Origin: Isoalcanivorax pacificus W11-5
GTDB taxonomy: Bacteria; Pseudomonadota; Gammaproteobacteria; Pseudomonadales; Alcanivoracaceae
Assembly: GCF_000299335.2 (NCBI RefSeq)
Contig: NZ_CP004387.1
Location: 3,612,994-3,676,993, forward strand
DNA length: 64,000 bases
Direction of reading: 5' to 3'
Of the stretch, positions 53,470-63,108 are shown in pieces. The notes under the pieces are model-generated. The model ran no database searches, was not told the DNA's origin, and was given only the letters and a program-made list of their open reading frames with translations. The position numbers were made by a program, and so were the translations under genes. Position 1 is the first letter of the stretch; the number at the start of each line of letters is the position of its first letter.

Positions 53470-55509
53470 ATGAGCACCGAAACCCTGCTCGATATCCGCG
53501 ACCTGTCGGTGACCCTTCCCACCGAAAGCAGCGCACTCAAGGCCGTGCGCGGCATCGACCTTGAACTCCGCCGTGGCGAAACGCTGGGCATCGTCGGTGA
53601 ATCCGGTTCCGGCAAATCCATGACCGCGCTCGCGCTGATGAACCTGCTGCCCCCGGCCGCACAGCGCACGGCAGCCTGCATCAACTTTGCCGGCGCAGAC
53701 CTCAGCGCCGTCAGCGAAAAGCAACTGGCCCACCAGGTGCGCGGACGCAAGATCGGCATGATCTTCCAGGAGCCGATGACCAGCCTCAACCCGGTCTACA
53801 CCATCGGCCGCCAGCTCACCGAAACCATGACCCTGCACGGCAACGTCTCCGCCGCCCAGGCACAGCGGCGCGCCATCGAGCTGCTGGAAAAAGTGGGCCT
53901 GCCGGACCCGGCCAGCCGTCTCCGGCAATATCCCCACGAACTGTCCGGCGGGCAGCGTCAGCGGGTGATGATTGCCATGGCGCTGATGAACGAGCCGGAA
54001 CTGCTGATCGCGGACGAACCGACCACAGCACTGGACGTCACCATCCAGGCACAGATTCTGTACCTGCTGCGCCAGCTGCAAACCGAGCTGGGCATGTCGA
54101 TGATCCTGATTACCCACGACCTGGGTGTCGTGTCCCGCGCCGCCGATCGCATTGCCGTGATGTACGCCGGCGATCTGGTGGAAACCGGCACCACCGAGCA
54201 AGTGCTCAACGCACCGCGCCATCCCTATACCCGGGGGCTGCTGGAATGCGTGCCCGGCTATCGCGGCGCCGCTGCGCGCCGCCTCGGTTCCATCCCCGGC
54301 GTGGTGCCGTCCATGACCGGCGATATTCAGGGTTGCGCCTTCGCGGCGCGCTGCCCGCGTGCGGTCGCCCGCTGCCTGACCGACACGCCACCGACGCGCG
54401 CATTGGGCGAGGCGCACCGCTTTGTCTGCCACGACCCGGAAGAAACCCGGGGCATTTCATTCGGCGACAGCGAACACGCCAGCGACACGCCCCCCCCTCG
54501 CCCGGCGCAGGAAAGCGTGCTGAAAGTGGATAATGTCAGCTGTACTTTTTCCGTCCGCCAGGGCCTGTTCGGCAAACGCAAAACACTGCGCGCCCTGGCC
54601 AACGTCAGCCTGGATATCCGGCGCGGTGAAGTGCTGGCGCTGGTCGGTGAATCCGGCTGCGGCAAAAGCACACTGAGCCGCACCATCATGGGCCTGCAAA
54701 CGCCGGACAGCGGCAGCGTGACGCTCTCAGGCCAGCCTGTCGCGTCGCTGCCGGCACGCCAGCGGGCGCGCATGATACAGCCGATTTTTCAGGACCCCTA
54801 TTCGTCCCTGAACCCGCGCCAGACCATCGGCGAAATCATCGGCCGCCCCCTGACCGTGAATCAGATTGGCAGCAAAACGGAGCGCCGCTCGAAAGTACAC
54901 CGCATGATGGAATACGTCGGCCTGCCGCCGCGCGTGTTCAACAGCTTTCCGGATCAACTTTCCGGCGGCCAGCGTCAGCGCGTGGCCATCGCCCGCGCAC
55001 TGATTCTTGACCCGGAAATCGTCATCTGTGACGAACCGACCTCCGCACTGGATGTCTCCGTCCAGGCGCAAATTCTCAACCTGCTGCTGGACCTGCGCGA
55101 CGAACTGGATCTGACGTATCTGTTCGTCACCCACGATCTTTCCGTGGTCGAACACCTGGCCGACCGGGTCGCAGTCATGTATCTCGGTGAAATCGTCGAA
55201 TGCGGCGACCGCGAGCAGGTGCTCGCCCGTCCCAAACACCCCTACACGCGCGCACTGCTGGATTCCGTCCTCAGCATTGCGCCGGAACTGGACGTCCCCG
55301 AACCGCGCCTCACCGGTGATTTCCCCAACCCCATCAACCGGCCCAGCGGCTGCCCGTTCCACCCGCGCTGCCCGCTCGCCGATGCCCACTGCCAACGTGT
55401 CGCCCCTGCGCTCGAAATGTTCGACAACACGCTGGTGAAATGCTGGAAGGCGGACGCAACATCGCCTGCACCCTCCCCCAACAATAAAACGGAGGAATCC
55501 GCGCTATGA
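53470..55509 (+). CDS. Fused double ATPase of oligopeptide ABC transporter (DppD-DppF type)
   Basis: A 679-residue protein with two ABC ATPase domains joined in one chain. The first has Walker [10 protein letters not shown], signature LSGGQRQRV and Walker B LIADEPTT. The second has [18 protein letters not shown] and VICDEPTS. Each ends with the oligopeptide/dipeptide C-terminal domain and its Cys motif ([24 protein letters not shown]). E. coli uses two genes for these; fusion is common elsewhere. The ATG at 53470 has a binding site; the frame from 53425 overlaps the permease. Confidence 0.93.
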   Translation: MSTETLLDIRDLSVTLPTESSALKAVRGIDLELRRGETLGIVGESGSGKSMTALALMNLLPPAAQRTAACINFAGADLSAVSEKQLAHQVRGRKIGMIFQEPMTSLNPVYTIGRQLTETMTLHGNVSAAQAQRRAIELLEKVGLPDPASRLRQYPHELSGGQRQRVMIAMALMNEPELLIADEPTTALDVTIQAQILYLLRQLQTELGMSMILITHDLGVVSRAADRIAVMYAGDLVETGTTEQVLNAPRHPYTRGLLECVPGYRGAAARRLGSIPGVVPSMTGDIQGCAFAARCPRAVARCLTDTPPTRALGEAHRFVCHDPEETRGISFGDSEHASDTPPPRPAQESVLKVDNVSCTFSVRQGLFGKRKTLRALANVSLDIRRGEVLALVGESGCGKSTLSRTIMGLQTPDSGSVTLSGQPVASLPARQRARMIQPIFQDPYSSLNPRQTIGEIIGRPLTVNQIGSKTERRSKVHRMMEYVGLPPRVFNSFPDQLSGGQRQRVAIARALILDPEIVICDEPTSALDVSVQAQILNLLLDLRDELDLTYLFVTHDLSVVEHLADRVAVMYLGEIVECGDREQVLARPKHPYTRALLDSVLSIAPELDVPEPRLTGDFPNPINRPSGCPFHPRCPLADAHCQRVAPALEMFDNTLVKCWKADATSPAPSPNNKTEESAL

Positions 55510-56573
55510 AAACCCTGCCGATACTGACACTGGCGCTGCTCACCCTGCTCACCGCCTGCCAGGCAACACCACCCGACCCGACCGCCGATCTGGCAGAAAG
55601 CGGACAGGACAACGCCCACCCAGACACCTTTGATCGCTACGGCGCCATCGTGGTCCAGGCAGGCACTGCAGAAAAACCGCTCAACATGCGTCTCTGGTAT
55701 GCGCGCCCGCAACGCATTACCCCGGACACCCCGGTGGTGCTGGTCATGCACGGCGGCGCGCGTGACGCCGATAATTATCGCGACTCCTGGGGCAGCTACG
55801 CAGAACGCTACAACGTGCTGGTGGTCGCACCGGAAGTCTCGCAAGCCGACTTCCCCACCGGCTGGGGTTACCAGACCGGCAACTGGGTGTCGCCCGATTC
55901 CTCCTCCACCGACGCCAGCAAAGGCCGCCGCAACCCGCCGGAAGAATCGTCTTTCGCCGCTGTCGACCGCGCCTTTGACCAACTGGTTGAACGCTTCGGC
56001 CTGAATGCCACCCAATACGACATCTGGGGCCACGGCAGCGGCGCGCAGTTTGTCACGCGCATGATCATGCTCTACCCGCAGGCGAGAGTGCGCACCGCCG
56101 TGGCCGCCAACGCCGGCAACTACACCTTCCCGGACTGGACATTGCCATTGCGCTACGGCCTGCAAAACACCGGCATCGAACCCGAAGACCTGAAAGCCGC
56201 CTACGCGCATCATCTGGTGATCATGCTCGGCACCGCCGACAACGATCCCTCACACCGCTTGCTCAGCCGGCTGGAGATCGCCCGCGCACAAGGTCCTCAC
56301 CGGCTGGCCAAGGGCCGAAATTTCTACGCCATCAATCAGCAGTGGGCCGAGAAACTGGACACGCCCTACAACTGGGAACTTCGCACCGTCTACGGCATCG
56401 GCCACAGCGGCCGGCAAATGGCTGAATCCGGCGCACGCTATCTGTTGGAAGGCAAGGCCGAAGAACCGTTGTTCCCGCTCAAGCGGGACGGCGAGCGCAC
56501 TCCCGACACACGTGACGCACGCACCCGTGAACTCCTGAAAGGCTCCGGCGACGGCGAAGCGTCACCGTTCTGA
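55506..56573 (+). CDS. Lipoprotein alpha/beta-hydrolase (esterase-like)
   Basis: A 355-residue lipid-anchored hydrolase. Signal and lipobox (LLTAC, Cys about residue 18) are followed by an alpha/beta fold with HGGARDADNY (oxyanion region), the nucleophile elbow GHGSGAQ, a late Asp and GIGHSGRQM for the His. The full triad is present, so it should be active. Its start overlaps the ATPase stop (ATGA), so it is in the transporter operon. It could cleave an ester or amide of the imported compound outside the cytoplasm. The substrate is unknown. Confidence 0.83.
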   Translation: MKTLPILTLALLTLLTACQATPPDPTADLAESGQDNAHPDTFDRYGAIVVQAGTAEKPLNMRLWYARPQRITPDTPVVLVMHGGARDADNYRDSWGSYAERYNVLVVAPEVSQADFPTGWGYQTGNWVSPDSSSTDASKGRRNPPEESSFAAVDRAFDQLVERFGLNATQYDIWGHGSGAQFVTRMIMLYPQARVRTAVAANAGNYTFPDWTLPLRYGLQNTGIEPEDLKAAYAHHLVIMLGTADNDPSHRLLSRLEIARAQGPHRLAKGRNFYAINQQWAEKLDTPYNWELRTVYGIGHSGRQMAESGARYLLEGKAEEPLFPLKRDGERTPDTRDARTRELLKGSGDGEASPF

Positions 56574-56603
56574 AGCATGCATCGACACACAGCAGGACAG
56601 CCT

Positions 56604-57410
56604 ATGAACTCCATTAGCGGCACAGACCGTCTCAGCCTCCGCCTGTCACACGGCAACCTCAGCTACCTGCACGCCGGGCGGGGCATTCCCGTGGTGTTCT
56701 TCCATGGTCTCAACGGCAGTGCCGAAAGCTGGCTGAACCAGCTCAACGCCCTCGACTGCGAACTGGAGATGTGGGCCTGGGACGCGCCGGGGTACGGCGC
56801 CTCCGATCCCGGCGGCGACGCCCTCGATGATCTGGCCCACACCGCCATCGCATTCATCGAGCACATCACCGAGCGACCGATCAATCTGGTCGGCCATTCC
56901 ATGGGCGGGCTGGTGGCCATGCGCGTGGCCATGCTGCGCCCCGAGCTTGTTGACCGGCTCGTGCTCTCCTGCACCCATCCCGGCCACGGCCTGACCGGCG
57001 GCAACGAAGCCGACGAACGCTATCAACGACGCCTGCGCGAACTGAGCGACATGCCCGCGCAACAATATGGCGAGCGCCGCGCCAAAGGCATGCTCCCCGC
57101 CGACACCCCCGACGCTGTGTTCAGGGAAGTGGCACGCATCGCCGCCACCGCCCGCGCCGAAGGCATGGGGCGCGCCGCACTGGCCATCCAGCGCGCCAAT
57201 CTGAAACCGGACCTGGCACTGATCCGCGCCCCCACACTGGTGCTCACCGCCGACCAGGACACCGTGGCGCCCCTGAGCAAAGCCGCGCCGCTTCTTGAAG
57301 GCATCGCCGATGTACGCCACCGCGTCTTCGAAGGGCTGGGCCACGCGCCGAATATCGAAGACGGCTGCCGTTACAACGCCGTCCTCACCGATTTCCTGGT
57401 TTCCCACTGA
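56604..57410 (+). CDS. Cytoplasmic alpha/beta-hydrolase
   Basis: A 268-residue hydrolase with HGLNGSAESW (oxyanion), the nucleophile elbow GHSMGG, Asp in TADQD and His in GLGHAPNIE. It has no signal peptide. AGGA precedes the ATG at 56604. It follows the lipoprotein hydrolase in the same operon and probably handles the next step after uptake. It resembles the beta-ketoadipate enol-lactonase/3-oxoadipate family in general shape only. Confidence 0.85.
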   Translation: MNSISGTDRLSLRLSHGNLSYLHAGRGIPVVFFHGLNGSAESWLNQLNALDCELEMWAWDAPGYGASDPGGDALDDLAHTAIAFIEHITERPINLVGHSMGGLVAMRVAMLRPELVDRLVLSCTHPGHGLTGGNEADERYQRRLRELSDMPAQQYGERRAKGMLPADTPDAVFREVARIAATARAEGMGRAALAIQRANLKPDLALIRAPTLVLTADQDTVAPLSKAAPLLEGIADVRHRVFEGLGHAPNIEDGCRYNAVLTDFLVSH

Positions 57411-57430
57411 CCCGGCCGCGAGCAGGCGCC

Positions 57431-58792
57431 ATGACGACCGACCGAGAACCACCCGCAGCCCTGTTCGCACTGCCCCGCAAAATCCAGACGTGGCTGGATA
57501 TCGAAGTGGCACTGGCGCACAGCCAGGCCGAACTGGGCATGATCCCGGCCAGCGCCGCCGAAGAAATCGCGCGGCGCGGCCAACTCGATCAGCTTGATCT
57601 GCCGGCGCTGCTTGACGACATGGCCGTCACCCGCGCGCCTATCGTGTCACTGGTGCGATTTCTCTCAGCCGCCTGCCAGGGCGATGCCGGCGGCTACGTC
57701 CACTGGGGTGCCACCACCCAGAACGTGATGCAGACCGCCGAAGTGCTGCTACTGCGCAACGCCCACCACATATTGCTCGATTATTTTGCCGGCTGCCTGG
57801 ACGCCCTCGCCAGCCACGCCGAGCAAGGCGCCACCGTGGTGATGGCCGGGCGCACCCAACGCCGGCACGCCCTGCCCATCACTTTCGGCTTTAAAGTGGC
57901 TGCCTGGATTGACGAACTGCTGCGCCACGAAACCCGCTTTCGCGAAGCGACGCCGCGAGTGTTCACATTGATTTTTGGCGGAGCGGTGGGCGCCTGGCAT
58001 TCCTTCAACGGCCAGGGGGAGACGCTGCAACGAACGTTGGCAGCGAGGCTGGGGCTGGGGTGCTTTGCCGTGCCCAGCCGGTCGGTCTACGACCATGTCG
58101 TGGAATACATCCTGCTGCTCGGTTTACTGGCCAGCACTTGCTCCAAGATCGCGCAGGAATTATTCGTTCTGATGTCGGAGGAATACGGCGAAATCTATGA
58201 GGAATTGGGCGATGCCGTGGTGGGGAGCAGCACCATGCCGCAGAAGGTGAACCCCAAGCTGTCGGTGCAGGTGATTGCGCTGGCGGCGCAGTTGCGGGCG
58301 CAACTGACACTCGCGCTGGATGCAGGCCAGGTCAGCCACGAAGGTGATGCGGCGTCCAGCCAGATGCTTTATGCGGCGGTGGATACGGCTTGTCCGTTGG
58401 CGCTTGAGATGATGGGAGCGTTTGAAGAACTACTGAAGAAACTGCGCATCGTGCCGGCTGCCATGCGGGCCAACCTGGGATTAAGCAACGGGTTGATCAC
58501 TGCCGAGAATATGATGATGACATTGGCGCGGCAGGGGTTGGGGCGGCAGGCTGCGCATGACCTGGTGCACGAGTCGGCACTTGCCGCACAGCGCACCGGA
58601 TGCACCCTGGGTGATGTGTTGAACAACGACCCGCGCGTGCAAAACCTGTTAACGCCAGAGCAGGTTCATTCGGCACTGAATCCGGAAAGCTATCTTGGCG
58701 ACTGTGTTGCCCTCGCAAGACAGCAGGCACAAAGAGCTCATACCAAGGCACACGAAATCCGGGCGCATCATCCTGAAGTAGTTCAGAACTAG
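57431..58792 (+). CDS. Aspartase/fumarase-superfamily lyase (adenylosuccinate lyase-like)
   Basis: A 453-residue lyase of the fumarase/aspartase superfamily. The signature GSSTMPQKVNPK is intact. The other active-site regions are present as GRTQRRHALPITFG and HWGATTQNVMQT. The purine enzyme and 3-carboxymuconate cycloisomerase branches are the nearest by eye. Because it ends a transport and hydrolysis operon, it probably cleaves an imported C-N compound such as an N-substituted amino acid to release fumarate. That is inference. Confidence 0.85.
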   Translation: MTTDREPPAALFALPRKIQTWLDIEVALAHSQAELGMIPASAAEEIARRGQLDQLDLPALLDDMAVTRAPIVSLVRFLSAACQGDAGGYVHWGATTQNVMQTAEVLLLRNAHHILLDYFAGCLDALASHAEQGATVVMAGRTQRRHALPITFGFKVAAWIDELLRHETRFREATPRVFTLIFGGAVGAWHSFNGQGETLQRTLAARLGLGCFAVPSRSVYDHVVEYILLLGLLASTCSKIAQELFVLMSEEYGEIYEELGDAVVGSSTMPQKVNPKLSVQVIALAAQLRAQLTLALDAGQVSHEGDAASSQMLYAAVDTACPLALEMMGAFEELLKKLRIVPAAMRANLGLSNGLITAENMMMTLARQGLGRQAAHDLVHESALAAQRTGCTLGDVLNNDPRVQNLLTPEQVHSALNPESYLGDCVALARQQAQRAHTKAHEIRAHHPEVVQN

Positions 58793-58992
58793 CATCTCGT
58801 CCCGCTCCCATTCCATCGTTACACATCACCTGCCTGCCCGCTGCCACCCTCTCATGCCTACCAGAGCAAAGAAAACATAAAGCCTAAAGTGTGACGTGCC
58901 GGAGAAATGCTAGCATCGGCCATGCCACTGTAACGTGGCTCACAACCTCCTGTGATGAGCGTCTCACTCAATCAACAACGAGGAGAATAATC

Positions 58993-59421
58993 GTGACTGC
59001 CACTGCTGACCGAACGTACCCGACCACCCTGCACCCGGTGCACGCCATCCTGCTCGCCGGCACCCTGCCGCTGTTCCTGGGCGCCACCCTCAGCGACATC
59101 GCCTACACCACCAGCTACCACATCCAATGGAGCAATTTCGCCTCCTGGCTGATCGCCGGCGCGCTCGTCTTCGCCGGCCTCGCACTGCTGTGCGCCATCA
59201 TCGGCCTGTTCCGCACCGACCGCCGCGACGCACGCGCATGGATGTATATGCTGCTGTTGCTGGCCACCTGGGTGCTTGGATTCATCAACGCCCTCGTGCA
59301 CGCCCGCGATGCATGGGCAATGATGCCCACCGGCCTGATCTTGTCCGTGCTTGTCACCGCCCTCGCCTGCGCCGCCACGGCCGCCGGCTTCTGCGGCCAT
59401 CACACAGGAGGTGCACAATGA
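58993..59421 (+). CDS. DUF2231-like small membrane protein
   Basis: A 142-residue protein with four membrane helices (about residues 15-35, 45-65, 75-95 and 108-132). The N-terminal HPVHAILLAGTLPLFLGATLSDI is typical of DUF2231. The start is a GTG at 58993 with AGGAG before it; the longer frame from 58891 has none. Its stop overlaps the dehydrogenase start (ATGA). Proteins of this type may carry haem or serve electron transfer for a partner dehydrogenase. That role is plausible here but unproven. Confidence 0.8.
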   Translation: MTATADRTYPTTLHPVHAILLAGTLPLFLGATLSDIAYTTSYHIQWSNFASWLIAGALVFAGLALLCAIIGLFRTDRRDARAWMYMLLLLATWVLGFINALVHARDAWAMMPTGLILSVLVTALACAATAAGFCGHHTGGAQ

Positions 59422-60704
59422 AACACCTTCTCACCCTGGCCAGCATCACCCTGTTATTGAGCGCCTGCGGCAGCGACCCCGACCCGGCACAGTACGGCGC
59501 CAACCCGGAGCTGCCGGCACCCCAGCGCGGCCTGTTACCCAGCATGACCATCGCCGAACCCGCCGAATGGGGCGACCGGCTGCCCACCGTGCCGAAAGGC
59601 TATACCATCACCGCCATCGCCACCGGCCTGAAAATTCCGCGCCAGACCCTGGTGCTGCCCAACGGCGACATCCTCGTGGCCGAAGGCCGCGGCGGCAACG
59701 CACCCGCCCTGAAACCGAAAGACGTCATCGCCGGCTACATCAAATCACAGGGCACCACCTCAGTGGAAAGCGGCAACCGCCTGACCCTGCTGCGCGACAG
59801 CGATGGCGACGGCACCTACGAAACACAAACCGTTTTCGCCGAGCAGCTCAACGCCCCCTACGGCCTCGCACTGGTCGACAACAATCTCTATGTGGCAAAC
59901 CAGGACGCCCTGGTGCGATTCGATTACCGTGAAGGCCAGACCCAGGCCAGCGGGCCGCCAGAAAAAATCACCGACCTGCCCTCCGAGATCAACCACCACT
60001 GGACCAAAGCCCTGACCGCCAGCCCGGACGGGCGCTTCCTCTACGTGGGCATCGGCTCCAACAGCAACATCACCGAGCGCGGCATGACCGCCGAAGCCAA
60101 CCGCGCCATGATCTGGGAGATCGACGCCCGCACCGGCGCACACCGTCCCTACGCCACTGGCCTGCGCAACCCCACTGCACTGACCATCCACCCCGAGACA
60201 GAACAACTCTGGGCCGTGGTCAACGAACGCGACGAAATCGGCCCGAACCTGGTGCCCGACTACCTCACCTCGGTTCGTGAAGGCGGCTTCTACGGCTGGC
60301 CCTATGCGTACTGGGGCCAACATGTAGACGAGCGCGTCCGGCCCCAGGACCCAGCCAAAGTCGCCGCATCAATTGCACCGGACTACAGCCTCGGGTCGCA
60401 TGTTGCCGCGCTGGGTGTCGACTTCTCCACGCCAGCCATGGGCGCCGAGTTTGCCAACGGTGCATTTGTGGGAGAGCACGGTAGCTGGAACCGCAAGGAG
60501 CCGGTGGGTTACAAAGTGATTTTTGTGCCCTTCAGCGATGGCCGCCCGGCCGGACAGCCGGTGGAATTTGTGACCGGGTTTCTGGGGGAGGATGGCAAGA
60601 CCCGCGGGCGGCCTGTCGGGGTGGCGGTGGACCCGCGTGGGGCGCTGATTGTGGCGGATGACTTGGCCAATGTGGTTTGGCGGGTGGTGCCGGAGCAGGA
60701 ATGA
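59418..60704 (+). CDS. Lipoprotein sugar dehydrogenase (sorbosone/PQQ-type six-bladed propeller)
   Basis: A 428-residue lipoprotein with lipobox LLSAC (Cys about residue 17) and a six-bladed propeller like the GSDH/sorbosone dehydrogenase family. Typical stretches are GLKIPRQTLVLPNGDILVAEGRGG, HHWTKALTASPDGRFLYVGIGSNSN, GLRNPTALTIHPETEQLW and VGEHGSWNRK. It most likely oxidises a sugar or aldehyde outside the inner membrane and uses PQQ. It forms a two-gene operon with the DUF2231-like protein, which might accept its electrons. A hairpin follows. Confidence 0.85.
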   Translation: MKHLLTLASITLLLSACGSDPDPAQYGANPELPAPQRGLLPSMTIAEPAEWGDRLPTVPKGYTITAIATGLKIPRQTLVLPNGDILVAEGRGGNAPALKPKDVIAGYIKSQGTTSVESGNRLTLLRDSDGDGTYETQTVFAEQLNAPYGLALVDNNLYVANQDALVRFDYREGQTQASGPPEKITDLPSEINHHWTKALTASPDGRFLYVGIGSNSNITERGMTAEANRAMIWEIDARTGAHRPYATGLRNPTALTIHPETEQLWAVVNERDEIGPNLVPDYLTSVREGGFYGWPYAYWGQHVDERVRPQDPAKVAASIAPDYSLGSHVAALGVDFSTPAMGAEFANGAFVGEHGSWNRKEPVGYKVIFVPFSDGRPAGQPVEFVTGFLGEDGKTRGRPVGVAVDPRGALIVADDLANVVWRVVPEQE

Positions 60705-60713
60705 TGTCGCAGG

Positions 60714-60739
60714 CTTCGGGGCGCCCCTGCGCCCCGAAG
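60714..60739. terminator. Hairpin after sugar dehydrogenase gene
   Basis: CTTCGGGGCGC (60714-60724) pairs with GCGCCCCGAAG (60729-60739), an 11-bp GC-rich stem with loop CCCT and no T-run. Confidence 0.6.
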
Positions 60740-60836
60740 AAGCGCTGGTCCTGAAGTCCAGCAATAGCGATGCAGTTCCGGTTCTGCCCCAGGCGCGGAG
60801 ATCAGGTCTGGCAGCGCGGGAGCATGCGAGTAAGCG

Positions 60837-61172
60837 CTACTCGATCATGTCGAGCAAAGCCTGGCGCCGCTTGGCCGACAGACGCCGAAAGGACTTCAGC
60901 AAAACAGCTTCCGCCTCATTACGTACTTCCGCGCCATACAAGTAACGCGGTTCAGCCGTACCCCCACCCGGCTCTGCACCGCAAAGCAGGTCATCCAAAG
61001 ATATACCCAGTATTTCCCGCAACCGTGGCAGCAGGCGGAACCCGGGCGCCTCACGGCCGTTTTCCCACGCCGACACCGATGCCTTGGTGACATTCAGTTC
61101 AAACCCCAACTGCTCCTGGGTCATCCCCAGCCGCAGCCGAGCCGCTTTCAAACGCTCTGGAAATCCTGACAT
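60837..61172 (-). CDS. XRE-family transcriptional regulator
   Basis: A 111-residue regulator. A helix-turn-helix (residues ~8-62) has MTQEQLGFELNVTKASVSAWENGREAPG, as in Cro/CI-type DNA-binding domains. A short C-terminal part that may dimerise follows (VLLKSFRRLSAKRRQALLDMI). It is divergent from a three-gene set of unknown proteins and may control it. The window's GC content drops from here on. Confidence 0.88.
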   Translation of the reverse strand: MSGFPERLKAARLRLGMTQEQLGFELNVTKASVSAWENGREAPGFRLLPRLREILGISLDDLLCGAEPGGGTAEPRYLYGAEVRNEAEAVLLKSFRRLSAKRRQALLDMIE

Positions 61173-61357
61173 CGGGGCCTCAGCACGGAACTCACCCCAC
61201 CAAACTAAGGAAATGCCAGACTCCTGTCGTACGGCCTATGTTGACTTTATAAGTACAGAAATACGATACTCCCGAAATTCAGATTTACCACACAGCCTGA
61301 GTAATGCGGTGCGACGACGCCGCGCCCGGCCAATATTCGATGGAACGAGAGGGAAGA

Positions 61358-61900
61358 ATGGATAAAGAGACCAAATCCTGCCATTTCTGCGGCGAAGAGA
61401 TCCTTGCCGTGGCCCAGAAATGCAAACATTGCGGCTCATCGCTGGATTCACCCGTGAAACTCTCAAAAGGGTTCGGCGGGAGCATTCTTGGCACACCCAT
61501 CATCATCGGTCTGCTTGCACTGGTCATCGTCAGTGGGCTGCCGGACAGCCAGGCGGGACTGCTGCTTACCAATACGATGATCTTTCTCTGTATCGGACTA
61601 ACAGCCATTTTCATCGCGCTGGAAGTACGTAAGGCCCGTTCACTGCAACCCGCTCCGGCCAGCACGGGGCCCTTCATCTGGTTTATCGCCACCTGCCTGA
61701 TATGGGGCATCGCTTACCCCTTCTATGCGTGGAAGCGCCAAGAATACGGCTACCGAAAACGCTTATGGAGCGGCTTGTGCGTCACACTTTTCTTCGTCAT
61801 CAGCATGGCGACGACGATCGCTCTGCTGGAAGAACGCAGCAATACGCCACAACAGCAGTTCAGAGATTTGATTAACGAAATGGAGCTCGAGGGATGGTAG
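61358..61900 (+). CDS. Zinc-ribbon membrane protein
   Basis: A 180-residue protein. An N-terminal zinc ribbon, CHFCGEEI..AQKCKHCGS (residues ~8-28, two CxxC pairs), is followed by three or more hydrophobic helices (~45-65, ~70-92, ~105-125, ~140-160). The ATG at 61358 follows AGAGGGA. It overlaps the next gene by seven bases, so the two are translated together. It could be a membrane regulator or sensor; function unknown. Confidence 0.75.
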   Translation: MDKETKSCHFCGEEILAVAQKCKHCGSSLDSPVKLSKGFGGSILGTPIIIGLLALVIVSGLPDSQAGLLLTNTMIFLCIGLTAIFIALEVRKARSLQPAPASTGPFIWFIATCLIWGIAYPFYAWKRQEYGYRKRLWSGLCVTLFFVISMATTIALLEERSNTPQQQFRDLINEMELEGW

Positions 61901-62571
61901 GCATCAGAAAAACACACCGCTTCCTGCTCGGCCTGTCGTTATTAGCCGTGTTTGGCCTGGCGCACGCCGAACAAAGGCCCCTGGAATGCGACTACATGGC
62001 ATTTGTTGCCCAGGAGGCCCGCAAGGAAGCCACGTCCAGGCTTACCCAGCGAGGCAAGGCGATTTACATCAGGGAAGCTATCGCTAATGCAATTCTGGCC
62101 AGAATTGGACCAGGCTATGAGATTCTCGTCACCGAGTACCTGTCCGACCTGTCCCAATATGAGGAAATGGTAGAAGCCATCGCCAACACCACGTCTCAAA
62201 GCGAAGCCGCAGCTGCTCTCCAGTTTTTTACCGGCAACCTGCCCGGCCTGGGCCTGCTACTGCTTCCAGAACAGGATTGCAACAGGATTCGTAACCGCAT
62301 ACAGCGCGCCAGCAAGCTCAATGAACTCGCTTCCGTATGCCGGGATTATGAAAATACCGTGTCGCAGAACATTCAGGAAGACAGGCATAGCTTTATGCGC
62401 TCCATGCAATTCTTATGGCAGGGTCATGGTTATTCTTTTGATCTGTCACACGAGCAACAGGCATCAATGCTTTACGAGGAATTTCAGGCCGCACAGACAC
62501 TACCAGCAGAATATGCCGCCTTGATTGGCACCTACTGTATGGCCGAAGCGATTGGGGAGTATAAAGAATGA
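61894..62571 (+). CDS. Exported protein of unknown function
   Basis: A 225-residue protein with a signal peptide (to about residue 25, GLAHAE). The mature part is helical, with Cys residues at several sites (LECDYMAFV, QDCNRIRN, ASVCRDYEN, GTYCMAEA) that could form disulfides. I recognise no family. It overlaps both neighbours (7 bases before, ATGA after) and so belongs to one operon. Confidence 0.7.
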   Translation: MVGIRKTHRFLLGLSLLAVFGLAHAEQRPLECDYMAFVAQEARKEATSRLTQRGKAIYIREAIANAILARIGPGYEILVTEYLSDLSQYEEMVEAIANTTSQSEAAAALQFFTGNLPGLGLLLLPEQDCNRIRNRIQRASKLNELASVCRDYENTVSQNIQEDRHSFMRSMQFLWQGHGYSFDLSHEQQASMLYEEFQAAQTLPAEYAALIGTYCMAEAIGEYKE

Positions 62572-62978
62572 GAGGGATATTAAGCGCGCTTGTTCTGGCC
62601 GTGGCCCTACCCGTATCTGCCTATGAGCAAGAGAAGGATTTGTCAGGTGCCTTCTACACCAATACCGCTTTTGGCCTATGTCAGGTTACCGGGAAGAATT
62701 TGACAAGCCTGGCCAGACAGGCTGCGCTCGAGGCCCCCTCTCATAAAGCCGTTACTGAGCGCCTGGCGGATCTGGATAACCGGTACGCACACTACTTTGA
62801 CGCACTAGGTTTCAAGCTTGAAGATCAGGAGCCGGAGCAAGGAGCGGATGCCATTCTGGAACTGGCAGCAGCACTTTCTTCAGGAGATATGGAGACGGAT
62901 TTGCTTTACAAGCTTCTTGTGTGGGAGTGCGTTAAAGAGACCAAGATAGGATTAGATAGCCAGCAACCTCATGGATAG
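62568..62978 (+). CDS. Small exported protein of unknown function
   Basis: A 136-residue protein with a signal peptide (to about residue 18, PVSAYE) and a helical mature part. It has two Cys (FGLCQVTG, VWECVKE), a pattern loosely similar to the preceding protein. It overlaps that gene by ATGA. The two exported proteins probably act together, with the zinc-ribbon membrane protein as a partner. Function unknown. Confidence 0.68.
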   Translation: MRGILSALVLAVALPVSAYEQEKDLSGAFYTNTAFGLCQVTGKNLTSLARQAALEAPSHKAVTERLADLDNRYAHYFDALGFKLEDQEPEQGADAILELAAALSSGDMETDLLYKLLVWECVKETKIGLDSQQPHG

Positions 62979-63043
62979 TCAGCAGAATTTCCGTCTACTT
63001 CTCTGCGAATTATTTGGCCCTAAAGAATATCTGTTATTTATCA

Positions 63044-63077
63044 TAAAAAAGGCCAGGCGCTATTCAGTAGCCTGGCC
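63044..63077 (-). terminator. Terminator of the helicase gene
   Basis: GGCCAGGC (63051-63058) pairs with GCCTGGCC (63070-63077), with extra TA pairs inside. On the minus strand a T-run follows (A-run at 63045-63050). It lies about 30 bases after the helicase stop. Confidence 0.8.
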
Positions 63078-63108
63078 CCTACCACTTTTACTCTTGTCTA
63101 TATCGCGA

